A stretch of 64,000 nt of DNA from Solirubrobacteraceae bacterium. Lineage in GTDB: Bacteria > Actinomycetota > Thermoleophilia > Solirubrobacterales > Solirubrobacteraceae. Each line of letters starts with the position of its first letter. The first letter of the stretch is position 1. This document shows, one piece after another, positions 59,379 through 64,000 of the stretch. The stretch is from positions 62,001 to 126,000 of the forward strand of contig JAJCYD010000007.1 in assembly GCA_029263125.1 (NCBI GenBank), read 5' to 3'. Position numbers and translations under genes: made by a program. The notes under the pieces were generated by a model. That model had not been told where the DNA came from and made no database searches. It saw nothing but the letters and a program-made list of their open reading frames with translations.

Positions 59379-59968
59379 ACCGCGCGCCACCACAGCTCCG
59401 CGAGCACGCGGATCGCCTCGTTGATGTCGCGCCCGCCGCGCAGCACCTCGACGGTCAGGTGACGCTCCACCATCGCGCACAGCGCCTGCGCGGCGATCCG
59501 CGCGGAGATGTCGTCGGGCGCGATGCCGCGCTCCTGGTCGCGCGCGATCCGCGCCTCGGCGCCTGCGACGAAGCGCGAGATGTAGGGCTCCCACTCCTGC
59601 GGGACGTGCTCGTGCTCGCCGTTGAGATGCGCGGCGAGCAGCAGGATGCGCCCGTTGCGGTTGACGACCGCGACGAAGCGCCCGATCGCCAGGCGCAGCT
59701 CCAGGCGCGGCTCGCCCGCCCCTTCGAAGTACGGCACGCCGGCGTCGTACATGTCGGTGAACGCCTGCTGGATCAGCCGGTCCATCACCGCGCGCTTGTT
59801 GGCGAAGTAGAAGTAGACCGTCGTGCGGCTGACGAACGCGCGCCGCGCGATGCGGTCGATCGTGACCTGCTCGTGGGACCCCTCGCCGAGCAGCTCCCGC
59901 GCCGCGGCGAGGATCGCGTCCTCGGTTGCGTTGCGCGGGGTGAGCGCCTCGGCGGGCGGGGGTGTCAT
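59303..59968 (-). CDS. TetR family regulator of the fatty-acid cluster
   Basis: This 221-residue TetR protein. The HTH reads TEDAILAAARELLGEG, then VTIDRIARRAFVSRTTVYFYFANKRAV. The ligand domain is helical with HLNGEHEHVPQEWEPYI. Its ATG overlaps the stop of the carboxyltransferase gene (ATGA), making it the last gene of the fab operon. Its 3' end is antisense to the last 76 bases of fabI. Control of lipid synthesis is inferred from position only. Confidence 0.9.
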   Translation of the reverse strand: MTPPPAEALTPRNATEDAILAAARELLGEGSHEQVTIDRIARRAFVSRTTVYFYFANKRAVMDRLIQQAFTDMYDAGVPYFEGAGEPRLELRLAIGRFVAVVNRNGRILLLAAHLNGEHEHVPQEWEPYISRFVAGAEARIARDQERGIAPDDISARIAAQALCAMVERHLTVEVLRGGRDINEAIRVLAELWWRAVYSLGAVSVSGPASPAGADNGAPKA

Positions 59969-61416
59969 CGATGCGCTCCGAAGTGCGCCGCGATCCGCTC
60001 GCGGGTCTGGGTTGGTTCGACGATCTCGTCGACGAAGCCCGCGGAGGCGGCGACGCCGACCGGCAGGTGCTCGTCCTCGTAGGCCGCCGCCAGTGTGGCG
60101 GGATCGGCCCCGGCCGCAAGCTCGCGGCGCGCCGTGATCTCGATCGCCTGCGTCGCGCCCATGACGCCGATCCTGGCCTGAGGCCAGGCGAAGGTGAGGT
60201 CGTGTCCGAGGTCGCGGCAGTTCATGACGATGTGCGCACCGCCGTACGCCTGTCTCAGAGTAACGGTCACGCGAGGCACTGTCGAAACGGCGAACGCGCG
60301 AAGCAGGTTGGCGCCGCGCCGCAACACCGCCTCCTGCTCCTGGCGCACCCCCGGCCGGAAGCCCGGCGTGTCGGCGAGGACGACGATCGGCAGGCCGAAG
60401 CGGTTGCAGAAGTCCACGAACCACGACCCCTTGTCGGAGGCGTGCGCATCCAGCGTGCCGCCGAGATGCTTGGGCTGGTTGGCAACGACGCCGATCGGGC
60501 GCCCATCCATCCGCGCGAGCCCGACGACCATGTTGCGCGCCCAGCGCGGGCTGAGCTCCAGCAGCTCGCCGCCGTCGACGAGATGGCGGATGACGTCGCG
60601 CACGTCGTAGACCTTGCGCTGGTTGAGCGGCACGTGACGCGCCGGGTTGCCCGCCGGAGGCTCGCGCGGCGGCGCCAGCGGCAGCGCGCCGTGAGCCTTG
60701 CCGGGCAGGTGCGCGAGCACGTCGCGCACGAGGTCGCCCGCCGCGACGTCGTCGTCGGCGTCCAGGTGCGACACGCCGGTCTTGCCGTGGACCTTCGAGC
60801 CGCCGAGCTCCAGCGCCGTGACGACCTCGCGCGTGACGCGCTCGATGATCTTCGGGCCGGTGAGGAACATCCGCGAGTCGGCTCCGGCCATCATGACGAG
60901 ATCGCCGAGCGCCGGCGAGTACGCCGCGCCGCCCGCGCACGGGCCGCCGATGACGGAGATCTGCAACGCGTCCGAGCGCGACTGCGCGCGGAAGATCGAG
61001 GCGTAGGCCGCGAGCGCGGCGACGCCCTCCTGCAGGCGCGCTCCACCGGAGTGCGGGAAGCCGACGACCGGCGCCCACGCGCGCTCGGCCATCTCGATCG
61101 TGCGGACGATCGTCTCGCCCCCGCGTGCGCCCAGCGAGCCGCCCTTGAACGTGCCGTCCTGCGCCCACACGTACACCGCGCGGCCGCCGACCTTGCCGCT
61201 GCCGGCGATGACGCCGTCGCCGACGGCGGTGCGGTGCGGATGGAAGGTGCCCGGATCGCACAGCAGCTCGGCGCGCGCCCGCGCGAGCTTGACCGGCTCG
61301 CGGATCACGGCCGCGTCCGTGACGGCCGCCTGCGCCGTGTCGGCACGGGCGGTGGGCGCCATCGGCGCCCCGTTGGTCGCGGCGCCGTCGGACTGCACGT
61401 CAGCGGGTCGTGGCAC
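59965..61416 (-). CDS. Acyl-CoA carboxylase carboxyltransferase (beta) subunit
   Basis: This 483-residue subunit transfers carboxybiotin carbon to acetyl- or propionyl-CoA. It has the crotonase-like duplicated fold: GKVGGRAVYVWAQDGTFKGG, PHSGGARLQEGVAALAAY, IGGPCAGGAAYSPAL in the N half, and QPKHLGGTLDAHASDKGSWFVDFC, LADTPGFRPGVRQE, RQAYGGAHIVMNC in the C half. There is no AccD zinc finger, so it is of the PccB / Actinobacterial AccD type. Its place between fabF and tetR points to malonyl-CoA supply for FAS II. Confidence 0.88.
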   Translation of the reverse strand: MPRPADVQSDGAATNGAPMAPTARADTAQAAVTDAAVIREPVKLARARAELLCDPGTFHPHRTAVGDGVIAGSGKVGGRAVYVWAQDGTFKGGSLGARGGETIVRTIEMAERAWAPVVGFPHSGGARLQEGVAALAAYASIFRAQSRSDALQISVIGGPCAGGAAYSPALGDLVMMAGADSRMFLTGPKIIERVTREVVTALELGGSKVHGKTGVSHLDADDDVAAGDLVRDVLAHLPGKAHGALPLAPPREPPAGNPARHVPLNQRKVYDVRDVIRHLVDGGELLELSPRWARNMVVGLARMDGRPIGVVANQPKHLGGTLDAHASDKGSWFVDFCNRFGLPIVVLADTPGFRPGVRQEQEAVLRRGANLLRAFAVSTVPRVTVTLRQAYGGAHIVMNCRDLGHDLTFAWPQARIGVMGATQAIEITARRELAAGADPATLAAAYEDEHLPVGVAASAGFVDEIVEPTQTRERIAAHFGAHR

Positions 61417-61422
61417 GGTCGG

Positions 61423-62631
61423 TCACGCCTTCCTGAAGGCCAGGCACGCGTTCTGGCCACCAAAGCCGAACGAGTTGCTCATCGCCAGTGTCAGCCCCGG
61501 CGCCTCACGCGGGCCGTCGGGGACGTAGTCCAGATCGCATTCGGGGTCGGGCTCTTCGAAGTTCAGCGTCGGCGGCAGGATCCCTCGCTGCAGTGCGCAC
61601 AGCACCGCAACCGCTTCGACTGCTCCGGCGGCGCCGAGCAGGTGCCCGATCGCCGACTTCGTGCTGGAGACCGGCGGCGATCCGCCGTTGAAGACGTTGT
61701 GGATCGCGCGCGTCTCGATCTTGTCGTTGAACGGCGTCGACGTGCCGTGCGCGTTGATGTAGCCGACGTCGGAGGGCTCGGCGCCCGCGTCGGAGAGCGC
61801 GGCCTTCATGGCCTTCGTGGCACCGCGCCCGGTCTCGTCGGGCTGGGTCATGTGGAAGGCGTCGTTTGAGGCGCCGTAGCCGACGACGTAGCCGTAGATC
61901 GTCGCGCCGCGCTCGCGCGCCAGGTCGCCGCGCTCGAGGACGAGCACGCCCGCGCCCTCGCCCATCACGAAGCCGTCGCGGTTGGCGTCGAAGGGACGCG
62001 ACACGCCCTTGCGCGACAGCGCGCCCATGCGCTCGAAGGCGGCCATGCACAGCGGCGTCATCGCCGCCTCGGTGCCGCCGGCGACGACGACGTCGGCCTC
62101 GCCGCGCTCGATCATGCGCTTGGCCTCGCCGATCGCGTGGCTGCCGGTCGCGCACGCCGAGGAGACGCTGAACCCGGGGCCGTGGGCGCCGAGGTCCATC
62201 GCGATCATGCCCGCCGCGGCGTTGGGCATCATCATCGGGACGAATAGCGGCGACACTGCGCGCACGCCGCCGTCGATGAAGGCGCGGCACTCGTCCTCGA
62301 GGGTCTTCAGACCGCCGACGCCGGTGCCGACGAGGATCGCCAAGCGCTCGACGTCGGCGCTGTCGGGCAGTCCGGCCTCGGCGGTCGCCTGCGCCGCGGC
62401 GCAGACCGCGAGCTGCGTGTAGCGATCCGAGCGCCGCGCACCCTTCGGGGTCATCGCGACCGTGGGATCGAACTCCGAGCACGGAGCGCCGCCATCGACG
62501 ATGCCCGACCGGCGGTCGAGCAGGGCGTCGAAGAACGCGTCCGGGCCCTCGGCGATCGACGACACGACACCGCGACCGGTGATCGCGATGTCGACGTGCT
62601 CGCCAGGATGTGTGGACGCGCGCGGTGTCAC
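61423..62631 (-). CDS. fabF: 3-oxoacyl-[acyl-carrier-protein] synthase II
   Basis: This 402-residue elongating condensing enzyme. Catalytic residues are Cys in VSSACATGSHAIGEA, His in NAHGTSTPFND and His in AIGHLLGAAGAVEA; SNSFGFGGQNACLAF closes the protein. The GTG at 62631 overlaps the acpP stop (GTGA). A longer frame upstream is an Arg-rich shadow across acpP. It is the fourth gene of the fabH-fabG-acpP-fabF order. Confidence 0.94.
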   Translation of the reverse strand: MTPRASTHPGEHVDIAITGRGVVSSIAEGPDAFFDALLDRRSGIVDGGAPCSEFDPTVAMTPKGARRSDRYTQLAVCAAAQATAEAGLPDSADVERLAILVGTGVGGLKTLEDECRAFIDGGVRAVSPLFVPMMMPNAAAGMIAMDLGAHGPGFSVSSACATGSHAIGEAKRMIERGEADVVVAGGTEAAMTPLCMAAFERMGALSRKGVSRPFDANRDGFVMGEGAGVLVLERGDLARERGATIYGYVVGYGASNDAFHMTQPDETGRGATKAMKAALSDAGAEPSDVGYINAHGTSTPFNDKIETRAIHNVFNGGSPPVSSTKSAIGHLLGAAGAVEAVAVLCALQRGILPPTLNFEEPDPECDLDYVPDGPREAPGLTLAMSNSFGFGGQNACLAFRKA

Positions 62632-62885
62632 GCCGGCGAGCCCTCGGCGAGGCGCATGGTCAGGTCGATCGCGGCGCCGACGGACTCGATCGGCTTGAGA
62701 TCGTCGTCGGAGATCGTGATGCCGAACTTGTCCTCCAGCGCCTTGACGAGCTCGACGAGGTCCAGCGAGTCCACGTCGAGCTCGGCCCACGTGTTCTCGG
62801 GAGTCGCCTCGCGGGCGCCCGGAACCTTGATGGACTCCAGCTGGTCGCGGATCTCTTCCAGGACGTCGTTCTCGGTAGTAGCCAT
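62628..62885 (-). CDS. acpP: Acyl carrier protein
   Basis: This 85-residue acidic four-helix carrier. The phosphopantetheine serine is in the D-S-L motif of ELDVDSLDLVELVKALEDKFG, and ISDDDLKPIESVGAAIDL gives helix III. An AGGAGAA-type site precedes the ATG. It carries the growing acyl chain in FAS II. It lies between fabG and fabF. Confidence 0.95.
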   Translation of the reverse strand: MATTENDVLEEIRDQLESIKVPGAREATPENTWAELDVDSLDLVELVKALEDKFGITISDDDLKPIESVGAAIDLTMRLAEGSPA

Positions 62886-62902
62886 GCAGGTTCTCCTCGT
62901 GC

Positions 62903-63583
62903 TTAAGCGGCCATCGCGCCATCTACGGCGATCGTGGCTCCGTTGACGTATCCCGCGCCTTCCGAACAAAGGAAGGACACGGCGTGGGCAACCTCTTCGG
63001 GCTGCCCGGCGCGGCCAGCGGGACAGCTGGCCACAAGCTTGTCGACGACATCCGTCGTCATGTCGGTCTCGATGACGCCCGGCGTCACCGCGTTGCAGGT
63101 GATGCCCTTGCGGGCCATCTCGCGCGCGACCGTGCGCGTCAGCGACAACATCCCGGCCTTCGCGGCGCCGTAGTTGGCCTGGCCGGGGTTGGCGTGCAGG
63201 GCGATGACCGAGGAGATGTTCACGATCCGCCCCCAGCGCGCCTTGAGCATGTCGTCCAGCGCGCGGCGCGTGCAATGGAAGGCGCCGTTGAGGTTCGTGT
63301 TGACGACCGCCTCCCAGTCCTCGGCGGACATGCGGATCGTCAGGCCGTCGCGGCGTTCGCCGGCATTGTTGACCAGCACGGCGACCGGACCGAAATCCTC
63401 GCGCACCTGGTCGAATGCGGCCTGCACGGAGTCCGCGTCGCCGATGTCGGCCTGCACATCGCCGCTCGTGCGCCCGAGCGTCACGGTCGTGTAGCCGTCG
63501 GCCTTCAGGCGCTGCGTGATCGCCGCGCCGATGCCGCGCGAGCCACCGGTGATGAGCGCGACCTTGGACTCAGGCGCTGACAC
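62903..63583 (-). CDS. fabG: 3-oxoacyl-[acyl-carrier-protein] reductase
   Basis: This 226-residue NADPH-dependent reductase of the SDR family: GGSRGIGAAI nucleotide loop, NNAGERRDGL, catalytic Ser in NISSVIAL and the Y-x3-K motif NYGAAKAGML. The end is NGATIAVDGAMAA. It is slightly shorter than the usual 245 residues because the stretch between the first two strands is compact. Its first 14 bases overlap the end of fabH. Confidence 0.94.
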   Translation of the reverse strand: MSAPESKVALITGGSRGIGAAITQRLKADGYTTVTLGRTSGDVQADIGDADSVQAAFDQVREDFGPVAVLVNNAGERRDGLTIRMSAEDWEAVVNTNLNGAFHCTRRALDDMLKARWGRIVNISSVIALHANPGQANYGAAKAGMLSLTRTVAREMARKGITCNAVTPGVIETDMTTDVVDKLVASCPAGRAGQPEEVAHAVSFLCSEGAGYVNGATIAVDGAMAA

Positions 63584-64000
63584 GAGCGTGCTCCTTCCAG
63601 GACATGATGCCGGCGCCCCACGCGAAGCCCGCGCCGAACGTCGCCATCGCGACGACGTGGCCGCTCTTCAGGCGACCCTCGCGCTCGGCCTGCCACAGCG
63701 CGATCGGGATCGACGCGCTTGACGTGTTGGCGACGGTGTCGACGTTGATGACGACCTTCTCCTCGGGCACCCCGAGCCTGCGCGCGGCCGCCTCGATGAT
63801 GCGCGCGTTGGCCTGATGGGCGACGAAGACGTCGACGTCTTCGGTCGTGATGCTCGCGCGCTGAAGCGCGGCCTCGGTCGCCTCGACCATCCGCGCGACG
63901 GCGTGGCGATAGACCTCGCGGCCCTCCATCCGCAACAGGCGCTCATCGATCTCGGCGTAGAGCAGGTCGGAGTGACGGCCGTCGGAGCGCAGCTCGAAGG
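63570..64000 (-). CDS. fabH: 3-oxoacyl-[acyl-carrier-protein] synthase III, C-terminal part
   Basis: The open frame runs from its stop at 63570 out of the right edge. The visible 142 residues are the C-terminal half of FabH: catalytic His in FVAHQANARIIEA, catalytic Asn in NTSSASIPIAL and the closing MATFGAGFAWGAGIM. FabH starts fatty-acid chains by condensing acyl-CoA with malonyl-ACP. The Cys of the active site lies beyond the window. Confidence 0.93.
   Translation of the reverse strand, partial: FELRSDGRHSDLLYAEIDERLLRMEGREVYRHAVARMVEATEAALQRASITTEDVDVFVAHQANARIIEAAARRLGVPEEKVVINVDTVANTSSASIPIALWQAEREGRLKSGHVVAMATFGAGFAWGAGIMSWKEHARVSA

Overview
The window is about 70% GC, gene-dense and strongly G/C-biased at third codon positions. 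It reads as the chromosome of a high-GC Gram-positive bacterium. A lineage in the Thermoleophilia (Solirubrobacterales, Conexibacter-like) fits best: Actinobacterial-type FAS II, recR and dnaX genes, a class I lysyl-tRNA synthetase, a large SRP RNA with an Alu domain, and many GTG starts with four-base ATGA/GTGA overlaps. The taxonomy is inference from reading, not from a search.

Region by region. 1-6.9 kb: tail of a short-chain dehydrogenase, a VTT membrane protein, then a lysine/aspartate locus with asd, a free-standing ACT protein, a class I lysyl-tRNA synthetase on the other strand and lysC, followed by a secreted GH3-like protein. 7-12.4 kb: a PhnDCE-type ABC transporter, an ICMT-like methyltransferase and a DoxX / AhpD-like / radical-SAM operon. 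12.8-15.6 kb: the dnaX-ybaB-recR operon. 15.6-24.3 kb: a GT39-like membrane protein, a decayed copy and an intact copy of a secreted trypsin-like protease with a polyproline linker, the SRP RNA, a small membrane protein, a TetR regulator with its MFS efflux pump and matching operators, and rsgA. 24.4-31.6 kb: glycolate oxidase glcDEF, a degenerate GGDEF-EAL protein and small hypothetical genes.

31.7-43.06 kb is an integrated island of about 11.4 kb. It is bounded by an exact 23-bp direct repeat, and its right end lies 72 bp from the 3' end of a tRNA-Thr gene. It carries an AbiEi/AbiEii-like pair, an ECF-like sigma factor, a tyrosine integrase, a reverse transcriptase fused to an N-terminal excisionase-type HTH, a three-gene ubiquitin-like conjugation operon (beta-grasp modifier, DUF6791-ThiF E1-like protein, DUF6527 protein) and a HigB / HigA-ImmA pair. 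The RT next to the ubiquitin-like operon, on the same strand, is the most likely little-described system here and has the look of a defence island.

43.2-47.4 kb: a malyl-CoA-lyase-like enzyme, an alanine/serine-glyoxylate aminotransferase, glycerate kinase and a PHP phosphoesterase. With glcDEF on the far side of the island these outline glycolate/glyoxylate use. 47.5-49.3 kb: holB and tmk. 49.3-55.6 kb: a 2108-residue coiled-coil protein with one C-terminal membrane anchor, translationally coupled to tmk. 55.6-58.5 kb: an O-antigen-ligase-like protein and a signal-peptide/TM protein. 58.5-64 kb: type II fatty-acid synthesis, with fabI convergent to fabH-fabG-acpP-fabF-carboxyltransferase-tetR. 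fabH runs off the right edge.
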